A stretch of DNA of 59,103 nt from positions 1-59,103 of the forward strand of contig JACPGK010000005.1 of NCBI GenBank assembly GCA_016182495.1. The letters run 5' to 3'. Made by a program: the position numbers and the translations under genes. This document shows, piece after piece, positions 1 to 7,251 of this stretch; the first letter of the stretch is position 1; every line of letters starts with the position of its first letter. The DNA comes from Candidatus Kerfeldbacteria bacterium. Its GTDB lineage: Bacteria; Patescibacteriota; Patescibacteriia; UBA9570. The notes beneath the pieces are model-generated. The model ran no database searches. It saw only the letters and a program-made list of their open reading frames with translations, and had not been told where the DNA came from.

Positions 1-146
1 CCTTCCACTAATTGAAAGATGGCATGTTTTCCAACGATATGATTGTCAATGTCCATAGTAGTCGTGTTGTTAATCCAGTACTTCCCCAAGAGGACACGAT
101 GCTCAACAGACTATGGGGACATTATAGCTGCTCGCCTACAGGGGGC
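1..146. other. Leading flank without a recognised gene
   Basis: No convincing coding frame or known RNA is visible here. A 6-bp inverted repeat (TCCCCA at 83-88 and TGGGGA at 114-119) could close a loop of about 25 nt, but no T-run follows it on either strand. The neighbouring gene to the left is outside the window, so this may be the end of an intergenic region. Confidence 0.3.
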
Positions 147-175
147 TTTACAAAAGTCCTGATTTCGTCTATACT
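147..175 (+). promoter_or_regulatory. Candidate promoter facing the 3' end of murI
   Basis: TTTACA (147-152) and TATACT (170-175) lie 17 nt apart, a near-consensus housekeeping promoter. The predicted start near 182 sits just before the murI terminator hairpin, and there is no coding frame downstream on this strand. It could drive a short RNA antisense to the end of murI, or it could be chance in AT-rich DNA. Confidence 0.35.
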
Positions 176-186
176 GTTGTGTCATT

Positions 187-261
187 AAAAAATCACTCTA
201 GCTCTCTTGGCTGCGCTCAAGTCTTTATGGCCCATGGTGCAGGCAAGAGACATAGAGTGAT
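187..261 (-). terminator. Rho-independent terminator after murI
   Basis: Read on the minus strand, the murI stop is followed at once by a long imperfect hairpin. Its arms are 244-261 and 192-209: 9 bp, a 2x2 mismatch, then 7 bp, with a further CTGC/GCAG pairing inside (211-214 with 239-242). It ends in a run of six T (192 to 187). It would close the six-gene operon that begins near 6565. Confidence 0.65.
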
Positions 262-266
262 ACCGT

Positions 267-992
267 TTACGCCAGATATTTTTTTATCTGTTGATCGAAC
301 ATTGCTTTATTACCGCTACAGTCGAATTGATAGGCGGGGTGAGTAGATGGTTGTTCTAGCTGATCACGACGCATTACGCGTAATACTTGCCGAGCGACCG
401 CTTCGTTGGAATCAATCACCCGCACATCTGGACCGACCAAATTTTGAATCAAACCTTTAATCAAAGTGTAATGCGTACACCCTAACACTACTACATCAGC
501 GCCGTTAATGCCCTGTAAAAAACCGCCTAACTGATTTTTAGTTAAAGTAGCATGTTCAATAGCACTGGCTAAACCAGAGCAAGCAATTTTGATCACTTGT
601 TTATCATGAGCCAATTGTTGGATTAAGTGGTCAGTGGCAGGTGATTGACAAGTAGCCACTGTTGCCAGCAAAGCAATTTGGCCGTTTTGGCTAATTTGAG
701 TAGCTGTTTTAATTACTGGTACTACTCCAATAATTGGAACAGCAATCATAGAACGCAAGTATTCCAAATCATTCATTGAAGCAGTATTACAGGCAATCAC
801 AATAATGGCACATTGGCTGGCTAAGCGCTGTAAACCGTGCAAGGTAATGGTCCTCACTTCATCCGCCGGACGATCACCAAATGGCATGTAGCGCGTATCC
901 CCATAATACCAAATTGATTCATCCGGTAACACAGAGCGCACTGTCTTAAAGATGCCTAAACCGCCAATGCCTGAATCGTAAATACCGATCAT
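267..992 (-). CDS. murI: Glutamate racemase MurI
   Basis: Interconverts L- and D-glutamate in the cytoplasm to supply D-Glu for peptidoglycan. The protein has 241 residues, slightly short for the family (usually 250-290). It opens with the DSGIGG motif at residues 6-11. The two catalytic cysteines are both present, in ACNTAS (Cys68) and GCTHY (Cys172), so the active site looks intact. It is the last gene of a minus-strand operon, 2 nt after the ABC permease stop, and a terminator hairpin follows. Its presence implies that this cell makes its own peptidoglycan precursors. Identification is firm from motifs; the substrate is inferred from the family. Confidence 0.93.
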   Translation of the reverse strand: MIGIYDSGIGGLGIFKTVRSVLPDESIWYYGDTRYMPFGDRPADEVRTITLHGLQRLASQCAIIVIACNTASMNDLEYLRSMIAVPIIGVVPVIKTATQISQNGQIALLATVATCQSPATDHLIQQLAHDKQVIKIACSGLASAIEHATLTKNQLGGFLQGINGADVVVLGCTHYTLIKGLIQNLVGPDVRVIDSNEAVARQVLRVMRRDQLEQPSTHPAYQFDCSGNKAMFDQQIKKYLA

Positions 993-994
993 AG

Positions 995-1813
995 TTATTT
1001 TGGTTTACTGAATAAGCGCGCTGCCAAGGTTAATAGTACAGCAGAAAATCCCACCAGAATAATAATATCAATCCAAGCTGATACATTATGACCAAATATG
1101 GTAAAAGAAAAACGATTAATGGTATCGAGTGGAATGTGTTGTTGAGTCAGCACGATTCGTCGCATTACATCAACAGCGTAGCTGGCTGGATTAAGCCGTA
1201 CTACAGTTTCCATCCAGCTGGGTAGTTGCCCTAATGGAAATAAAGCGCCGGATAAAAAGAACATGGGCATATTCACAAAATTAACCACAAATTGAAAGCC
1301 TTCTTGGTTATCAAACAGAGCCGTTAGCACAATACCAATCGAGGCTAAGGCTAGCGCCACTAACCAAATAGCTGGTAACAATAGCATAATCATTACCGGA
1401 GTAAGATGCACCCCAATAAATGGGCCCAATATTAAAATGAGGGTAGCCTGAATGGCCGCGGTGGAAGCTGCTCCCAATGATCGACCGAATACAATGGTAG
1501 ATCGTGGTACTGGTGCCACTAAAATTTCTTTTAAAAAACCAAACTCTTTATCTTTTACCGTATCCAAAGCCGAGAAGATGGCATTAAAAATTAAACTCAT
1601 GGCAATCACTCCAGGAAAAATAAATTGTACATACGAAATGCCATCAATCAGACTGGTGTTGCCTTGACTAAGCGATGATGACATGCCGCCACCAAAAATA
1701 AATAACCACAACATCGGCATGGTTAAACCAACAATCGCTCGTACTCGGTTACGCCAATAATGGAGTAAATCTCGTCGCCATAGTACCCAAATAACCGCTA
1801 GATAGGCTTTCAT
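995..1813 (-). CDS. ABC-2 type transporter permease
   Basis: A 272-residue integral membrane protein with about six hydrophobic segments and a basic N-terminal stretch before the first one (WRRDLLHYWRNR). This is the usual layout of ABC-2 permeases of the DrrB/NodJ kind. The conserved internal stretch KEFGFLKEILVAPVPRST resembles the cytoplasmic coupling region of this family. The start overlaps the stop of the ATPase gene by 4 nt, so the two are translationally coupled and almost certainly form one exporter. The cargo (lipid, glycan or drug) cannot be told from sequence. It sits between gpmI and murI in the operon. Confidence 0.85.
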   Translation of the reverse strand: MKAYLAVIWVLWRRDLLHYWRNRVRAIVGLTMPMLWLFIFGGGMSSSLSQGNTSLIDGISYVQFIFPGVIAMSLIFNAIFSALDTVKDKEFGFLKEILVAPVPRSTIVFGRSLGAASTAAIQATLILILGPFIGVHLTPVMIMLLLPAIWLVALALASIGIVLTALFDNQEGFQFVVNFVNMPMFFLSGALFPLGQLPSWMETVVRLNPASYAVDVMRRIVLTQQHIPLDTINRFSFTIFGHNVSAWIDIIILVGFSAVLLTLAARLFSKPK

Positions 1814-2580
1814 AACAGTTCATCTTCACGAATGCCATGACCAGTGGCTTCTAAAAATACTTGATTCATCGTGTTGACTTGGTAACGTGTTTTCAGGGTG
1901 CTGGGCTGATCCAAGGCAATAATTTTACCACCATCAATAATGGCCACTCGGTTACAATTTTCTACCTCATCTAAATAATGAGTTGTTAAAAAGATCGTCA
2001 TGGATCTGGTTTGACGAATTTTATCGATATAACGCCAAATATGTTCTCGGGTTTGTGGGTCTAGGCCTAGAGTTGGTTCATCTAAAAATAGTATTTCCGG
2101 TAAATGCAGTAATCCACGAGCAATTTCTAGCCGACGTTTCATACCACCAGAAAATTCTTGTACTATTGAATGAGCTCGGTCACTCAATTCAACCATGGCT
2201 AATAATTCAGTAATCCGTTGTCGTCGGGTAATGCGGTTGATACCATAAAGTACACCATGGAAATTAAGATTTTCGTAAGCGGTAAGCTTATGATCAAGTG
2301 TGGTTTCTTGGAAAATAATTCCAATTTTTTTACGCACCTGATCGCGCTGCTGTTGAATATCAAAACCGGCTACCGTAGCAGTCCCACTACTTGGTAACAA
2401 TAAGGTCGTCAGCATGGCGATAGTGGTACTTTTGCCAGCTCCATTTGGTCCTAAAAAACCGAATAATTCCCCTTGTTGTACTTGAAATGAAATATGATCC
2501 ACCGCAGTAATGGTGCGGGAATTACGTCCTTTCAAACGAAATGATCGAGATAATTGCTCAACGGTGATGACCGACGACAT
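1810..2580 (-). CDS. ABC transporter ATP-binding protein (DrrA/NodI type)
   Basis: A 256-residue nucleotide-binding subunit with every expected motif: Walker A GPNGAGKST (residues 44-52), Q-loop Gln91, signature SGGMK (144-148), Walker B ILFLDEP with Glu168, and H-loop His201. The arrangement EFSGGMKRRLEIARGL with LDEPTLGLD is typical of DrrA/NodI-type ATPases that pair with ABC-2 permeases, and the gene overlaps such a permease by 4 nt. It starts 4 nt after the gpmI stop. It hydrolyses ATP at the inner face of the membrane to power export; the substrate is unknown. Confidence 0.9.
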   Translation of the reverse strand: MSSVITVEQLSRSFRLKGRNSRTITAVDHISFQVQQGELFGFLGPNGAGKSTTIAMLTTLLLPSSGTATVAGFDIQQQRDQVRKKIGIIFQETTLDHKLTAYENLNFHGVLYGINRITRRQRITELLAMVELSDRAHSIVQEFSGGMKRRLEIARGLLHLPEILFLDEPTLGLDPQTREHIWRYIDKIRQTRSMTIFLTTHYLDEVENCNRVAIIDGGKIIALDQPSTLKTRYQVNTMNQVFLEATGHGIREDELL

Positions 2581-2584
2581 AGTA

Positions 2585-4123
2585 TTAGGAAATAATTAAA
2601 CTACGGCCAGTCATATCGTTTGGTATTGGCTCGTTGAGTAAATGTAAAATGGTTGGAGCACAATCTTTCAGTGTGCCATCGTCGCGTAATTGCATCTGCC
2701 GACGTTGATCATCGACCAAAATAAATGGCACAAATGAATCGGTATGAAAAGTATGTGGACAATTCCACTGTGTATCCCACATTACTTCGGCATCGCCATG
2801 ATCGGCCGTAATTACCATAATAGCTTGTTGTTGTACAATTTCTGTATAAATGAGTTTAAGGGCTCGATCAACTGCGGCAATCCCAAGCAAAGCAGCTGCC
2901 GTATTACCGGTGTGCCCTAACATATCAGCATTCGGAAAGTTAATGATATACACATCAAAGGATCGATCACGTAAATGTGTCACCGTTTCTTCAGCAATGG
3001 CTTGAGCTTGCATGGCCGGTTGTAAATCATAGGTGGCTACTTTATCTGATGGAATGAGAATACGTTCTTCACCTGGAAATGGATCTTCCCGCATGACGTT
3101 AAAAATTTTCGTCACATATACCCATTTTTCAGTTTCGGTCAGGCGCAGCTGTCGATAACCGCGACTGCTTAATACTTCACCAAGGATATTTTTGGCAGCC
3201 AATTCAACTCGGGCTAAGGCCGTTGGTGCAGTCATGGTGTTGTAATATTTCGACATGCCCACATAGTGTAGTTGTGGCCAGTGCCGCCGTTCAAAATGAT
3301 GAAAATCACTTTCAATCAAAGCTTGGGTAATTTCAATTTCTCGATCTATCCGAAAGTTGAAATTAATCACCACATCACCTGATTGCATTGTACCAGCTGC
3401 ATTGATGACGGTCGGTTGAATAAATTCATCAGTTTCACCACGGCTGTAGGCAGCCTTAATCGCTGCGTCAATAGTAGTATAGTGATGTAAACCTTCACCC
3501 AGCACCAGTAATTTATAGGCTGCCTCAACCCGTTCCCAACGGTGATCGCGATCCATCACCCACCAGCGTCCTTGCAAGGTAGCAATAGTGCCGCTACCAG
3601 TTGTGGCTATAGCTGTTTTTAAACGAGCCAAATACATAGGGAGAGATTGTGGCGGTACATCACGACCATCACTGATAATATGGATATAGACCTCTGGTAT
3701 TTGAGCAGTCTTAGCCATCGCCAATAATTCATGACAAGCAGCATCGTAGGTATGCACTCCACCATCGGATAGTAAACCCATCAAATGCAACCGACCAGTA
3801 CCCTGTTTGGCTTGGGCCAAAGCTTGTTGCAGTACAGTATTATGTTTGAACTGGCCAGTGTGAATGGCTTCAAGTAGTTGCTGCTGGGGTAATAGTAGAT
3901 CGCGGCCAGCACCCATAATAAGATGCCCCATTTCGGTAGAACCAGGGTGCCCTTGGGGCAAGCCAATATGTGGGCCAGCTGCTCCAATTGGTTTATTGGG
4001 GTAGGTCGCCAAAATATGATCAAGCGTTGGAGTGTTGGCCATAAAAATGGCGTTATGCTTATCATCAGTGCCAATGCCCCAGCCATCGAGAATAATAAAT
4101 ACAATTGGTCGTTTCGTTTTCAT
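2585..4123 (-). CDS. gpmI: 2,3-bisphosphoglycerate-independent phosphoglycerate mutase
   Basis: Interconverts 3- and 2-phosphoglycerate in glycolysis and gluconeogenesis; 512 residues is the normal size. Family motifs are present: LDGWG near the N-terminus, SDGGVHTY, ISDGRD, DRDHRWER, NADMLGHTGN and TADHGD, which carry the metal and phosphate ligands. The oddity is the nucleophile. The usual GNSEVGH reads GSTEMGH (residues 61-67), so the residue aligned with the phosphorylated serine is Thr63, with a serine just before it. The start overlaps the phosphomannomutase stop by 4 nt (ATGA). Assignment is firm; whether the Thr63 form is fully active is open. Confidence 0.93.
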   Translation of the reverse strand: MKTKRPIVFIILDGWGIGTDDKHNAIFMANTPTLDHILATYPNKPIGAAGPHIGLPQGHPGSTEMGHLIMGAGRDLLLPQQQLLEAIHTGQFKHNTVLQQALAQAKQGTGRLHLMGLLSDGGVHTYDAACHELLAMAKTAQIPEVYIHIISDGRDVPPQSLPMYLARLKTAIATTGSGTIATLQGRWWVMDRDHRWERVEAAYKLLVLGEGLHHYTTIDAAIKAAYSRGETDEFIQPTVINAAGTMQSGDVVINFNFRIDREIEITQALIESDFHHFERRHWPQLHYVGMSKYYNTMTAPTALARVELAAKNILGEVLSSRGYRQLRLTETEKWVYVTKIFNVMREDPFPGEERILIPSDKVATYDLQPAMQAQAIAEETVTHLRDRSFDVYIINFPNADMLGHTGNTAAALLGIAAVDRALKLIYTEIVQQQAIMVITADHGDAEVMWDTQWNCPHTFHTDSFVPFILVDDQRRQMQLRDDGTLKDCAPTILHLLNEPIPNDMTGRSLIIS

Positions 4124-5514
4124 GATCCTCTAATCACGGCTAGTAATTCAGCTGTTTTAGTGGCACAAATGTCCGCACTCACTGCTTCCAAGTTTAACCG
4201 CAACAGCGGCTCGGTATTGGAGGCCCGAACATTAAACCAATAATTTGGATATTCAATGGTAATGCCATCTAACTGTGATACAGCTTTAGCCGCACTACTA
4301 TAGCGCTGTGTAATTGCTGTCATGACCGCGGAGACATCACGAACAGTTGAATTGATTTCTCCAGAATGAAAATATGTACGAAACGAACGCACTTGATCAG
4401 CACTGGTACCGTGATGAGCGCTAAAATATTCAAGTAATTTTAACGTGACAATACAGGGAGCTTCAAACATGCCATGATCCATCTTTACAAAAAAGTGTCC
4501 AGACGATTCGCCGGCAAAAATAGCTCCCTCGGCAATGGCTTGCTCTTTAATAAGAGAATGACCTACTTTAGTGACCGATGGTTTGCCGCCGGCTGCCACA
4601 ATCATATCGTAGGTAATTTTACCTGGTCGAATATCGTAACAAATGGTAGCACCAGGCTGTTGTTGCAATAGTATTTGAGCCATTAGTCCACGAATAATGG
4701 CCGGTTCAATTAACTGGCCTTCATTATCAATAAAGAAAATTCGATCACCATCACCATCAGTGGCAATGCCTAAATCGGCTTGTTCCGCCACCACTCGTTC
4801 CATCAAACTGCGGTTGTTCTCTGCTTTAAACGGGTCAGCTTCATGGGCTGGAAAAGTGCCGTCCAGTTTAAAATTCATTGGTAGTAACTGACCAGGTAAG
4901 TGTTTAAATAATTCTGCTAAATACGTTGCCCCCATGCCATTGGCAGCATCGGCTACAATTTTAAACGGTTTTATCTTAGATTGGTTCTGACAAAACTCTA
5001 AAGCATAGGCGACGTCGGCCGCAACAATATCATCCCGCGAGCTGACCTGACCAGGCGTTTTTGTTGTACCAAAGGCAGTATCGGCTACTACGGCATCACG
5101 TATGGTTATAATGCCAGTATCTTTACTAATCGGTACACCGCCGGCCCGAACCATTTTTAAACCATTATATTGAGGCGGATTATGTGATGCTGAAATCATG
5201 ATGCCACCATCATAACCGTATTTAGCGACAGCAAAATAAAAAGCCGGTGTAGATACCAAACCAACATTAACTACCTGACACCCTTCATCACTTAAACCCT
5301 GCTGTACGTGCTGATGTAAAGCGGGCGATGATACTCGCATATCAGCGCCTAACACTATGGTTAATAGTTTACCGGGCTGTTCAGCTTGTAATAATTGAGC
5401 CAACGCCCGAGCAGTTTTATAAACAATCAGCTCGGTTAATTCGCTACCGTACACTCCTCGAATATCATAGGCTTTGTAAATGTTAACGGCTACGTCCATG
5501 GTGTTGATACACAA
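4120..5514 (-). CDS. Phosphomannomutase / phosphoglucomutase
   Basis: A four-domain alpha-D-phosphohexomutase of 464 residues. The catalytic serine loop is SASHNPP (Ser110), the metal loop DGDGDR, the sugar-binding loop GESSGHFF, and the C-terminal phosphate-binding loop RASNTEPLLRLN; all are intact. It interconverts hexose 6- and 1-phosphates, feeding GDP-mannose or UDP-glucose formation. That fits the GDP-mannose-using enzymes in the polysaccharide locus about 20 kb away. The 5' end overlaps the upstream gene by 32 nt; the second in-frame Met (codon 6, 5499) would shorten this to 17 nt and is an equally good start. ManB/AlgC-type specificity cannot be separated from PgcA by eye. Confidence 0.9.
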   Translation of the reverse strand: MCINTMDVAVNIYKAYDIRGVYGSELTELIVYKTARALAQLLQAEQPGKLLTIVLGADMRVSSPALHQHVQQGLSDEGCQVVNVGLVSTPAFYFAVAKYGYDGGIMISASHNPPQYNGLKMVRAGGVPISKDTGIITIRDAVVADTAFGTTKTPGQVSSRDDIVAADVAYALEFCQNQSKIKPFKIVADAANGMGATYLAELFKHLPGQLLPMNFKLDGTFPAHEADPFKAENNRSLMERVVAEQADLGIATDGDGDRIFFIDNEGQLIEPAIIRGLMAQILLQQQPGATICYDIRPGKITYDMIVAAGGKPSVTKVGHSLIKEQAIAEGAIFAGESSGHFFVKMDHGMFEAPCIVTLKLLEYFSAHHGTSADQVRSFRTYFHSGEINSTVRDVSAVMTAITQRYSSAAKAVSQLDGITIEYPNYWFNVRASNTEPLLRLNLEAVSADICATKTAELLAVIRGS

Positions 5515-6556
5515 CTACTGCGCTACCAACCGCCCACAATATCAAACCAAGTTGGATGATGCTGCCGATCACGACAAACGGTGACGGTAACACACTGAAC
5601 AGTTGAGTGGCAGCATAGTACAAGGTGACGCCAAGCAGCATTGGCCACAACAGATTTTTTTTATTCATTAATAATAACTGACCCACCGCAGTGCCAACAT
5701 ATATTTTGGCCACATATAACGTGATGCCAAATAATACAACACCAATCAGGCTTAATGGTAAACCAATCAAGGTGAGTAATAACACCAGTAAGCCAAGGGG
5801 CACTACCAGTACATAGGCCATTCCCCACACTAAGCTCCGCCACGGTTGGGCTAGCATTTGTTGTACAATAGCAGCGGTCCGTCGAGCGAATAACTTCACC
5901 AGCACTACACCGACCAGCAATAATCCTAACCAGCCGATTATTTTTACACCGATTAACCAGAAGTTAAATTGATGACGCCAATCAGTAGCTTCAACCTGCA
6001 CATCAACATCCTGACCAACATAACCGTTCAAAGTAAAGTTACCAATTTCACCTCGTAGAGATCCATTCACTGCCCCGGCAAAGATCACTTCGCCGCCACT
6101 GACAAATAGATCTTTACCAATCAAAGCAGCTGGCGTAATAAGTACTGTTCCGGCAAACAGCGTCACATTACGGTCAACATTGTTTGTAATAGTAATGTTA
6201 CCGCCCGCCGCCCGGACATTACCATGGACTATGGCGTTGATTGTAATAGTAGCTCCAATGGCAATCACATCACCATCAACTATTCCATTAATAGTAATAT
6301 TTTGACCAGCCACAATCACATCATTTTGAAAATGTTCTTCAACCGTAATATCATTATTAGCCATGATGAAAGTTTCTGGATGCACTGGTAATTGCTCCAA
6401 TGTAGGTTCAGGGGCCTCATCTTCAGTTGTTTCAGTTGTTGGTGATAACCAAGCTGCATCTACTCGTATAAACGAAAAAAACAGTATCCCAACAACGAGT
6501 ACTGCACTAAAGGTAAAAACTAAAGGTAATGTTTCCCTGAAATCTTTCAATTTCAT
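5483..6556 (-). CDS. Membrane protein with bactofilin-like polymer-forming domain
   Basis: A 357-residue protein with one N-terminal membrane segment (about residues 12-32). After an acidic Thr/Glu/Pro stretch comes a right-handed beta-helix-like section (about 65-185), built of short repeats such as GDVIAIGATITI and GNVRAAGGNITI, as in bactofilins. The C-terminal part has about four membrane segments. This layout suggests an extracytoplasmic or envelope-anchored polymerising domain rather than a cytoplasmic bactofilin. It is first in the pmm-gpmI-ABC-murI operon, and its promoter lies inside the end of the upstream methyltransferase gene. The role is inferred as envelope organisation; no enzyme motif is visible. 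Confidence 0.75.
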   Translation of the reverse strand: MKLKDFRETLPLVFTFSAVLVVGILFFSFIRVDAAWLSPTTETTEDEAPEPTLEQLPVHPETFIMANNDITVEEHFQNDVIVAGQNITINGIVDGDVIAIGATITINAIVHGNVRAAGGNITITNNVDRNVTLFAGTVLITPAALIGKDLFVSGGEVIFAGAVNGSLRGEIGNFTLNGYVGQDVDVQVEATDWRHQFNFWLIGVKIIGWLGLLLVGVVLVKLFARRTAAIVQQMLAQPWRSLVWGMAYVLVVPLGLLVLLLTLIGLPLSLIGVVLFGITLYVAKIYVGTAVGQLLLMNKKNLLWPMLLGVTLYYAATQLFSVLPSPFVVIGSIIQLGLILWAVGSAVVVYQHHGRSR

Positions 6557-6564
6557 TGGTGTAT

Positions 6565-6593
6565 ACTATACTAAACAATCACCTTTTTGGCAA
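6565..6593 (-). promoter_or_regulatory. Promoter of the murI operon, leaderless type
   Basis: On the minus strand TTGCCA (6593-6588) and TATAGT (6570-6565) are 17 nt apart. The -10 box ends only 8 nt before the ATG at 6556, so transcription should begin at or next to the start codon. It lies across the stop of the upstream methyltransferase gene and would give the six-gene operon its own transcription. Confidence 0.7.
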
Positions 6594-7251
6594 GAGTAAC
6601 AATATTGTACTGATGGCTGGAGTAGGCTTGGGTAATTGGCTCCCAACCAGTCTGCTGCAGTAAGCTGGCTAATTCTGGAATAGTAAAACCGTGATAGTAG
6701 CGTTGAGCTAAAATTTTTCCCTGATCGTTTTTCCACGGTATTAAAAAATCATTATCATCAAAGCCATCAGCCTGGTTAGCCCGATATGATTGGTACCGGA
6801 GTTGGTGTAAATTCCAATTGGTCATAAATAATATCGCTCCGGGCTGACTAACTCGATAGGCTTCATCTAAGCACTGTATTTTCAATTGTAACGATGGTAT
6901 ATGTTGTAGGCTGGCAATCATGGTAATAACGTCGAAAGTGTGATCAACTAATGGTAATGCCAACATCGAACCCTGGATAAAGCGTTGGCGTGAATGCCGC
7001 TGTTGAGCCAGGGCTAGTAAGTTAGCCGAGAAATCCAAGCCAGTATAGTGTAGCTTGATTTTCTCTGCCAGTTCGGCTAGTCTGCCACTACCACAACCCA
7101 TATCCAATAACTGCTGCGACGGCTGTAACACTGCTTCAAGCAGAGCAAACTCTGGCCAAGCGGCTTGACGAGTGCTGGCAAACTGTGGCGCAATTACATC
7201 GTAATCTTGTTCTAGTTGCTGCATTAATTGTTTGGCCAATGACAGAAGCAT
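6571..7251 (-). CDS. Trm9/ABH8-like tRNA wobble-uridine methyltransferase
   Basis: A 226-residue class I SAM methyltransferase with motif I DMGCGSG (50-56). Outside the general fold it carries marks of the Trm9/ABH8 group that methylates 5-carboxymethyl-uridine 34 to mcm5U. These are YDVIAPQF (17-24) followed by TR and WP (27-33), FLIPW (169-173, yeast VFVPW), and RYYHGF..PEL (184-193, yeast RYYHLYREGEL). Elp3, which makes the cm5U substrate, is the divergent neighbour. The family match is seen directly; substrate and the need for a Trm112-like partner are inferred. A plain small-molecule methyltransferase is the alternative. The start at 7251 is supported by a -10 box 6 nt upstream. Confidence 0.75.
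   Translation of the reverse strand: MLLSLAKQLMQQLEQDYDVIAPQFASTRQAAWPEFALLEAVLQPSQQLLDMGCGSGRLAELAEKIKLHYTGLDFSANLLALAQQRHSRQRFIQGSMLALPLVDHTFDVITMIASLQHIPSLQLKIQCLDEAYRVSQPGAILFMTNWNLHQLRYQSYRANQADGFDDNDFLIPWKNDQGKILAQRYYHGFTIPELASLLQQTGWEPITQAYSSHQYNIVTLAKKVIV

Noticed and set aside
7185-7238. Longer N-terminus for elp3
   Set aside because: It would run 54 nt further into the divergent methyltransferase coding region and lies before the family's usual start.
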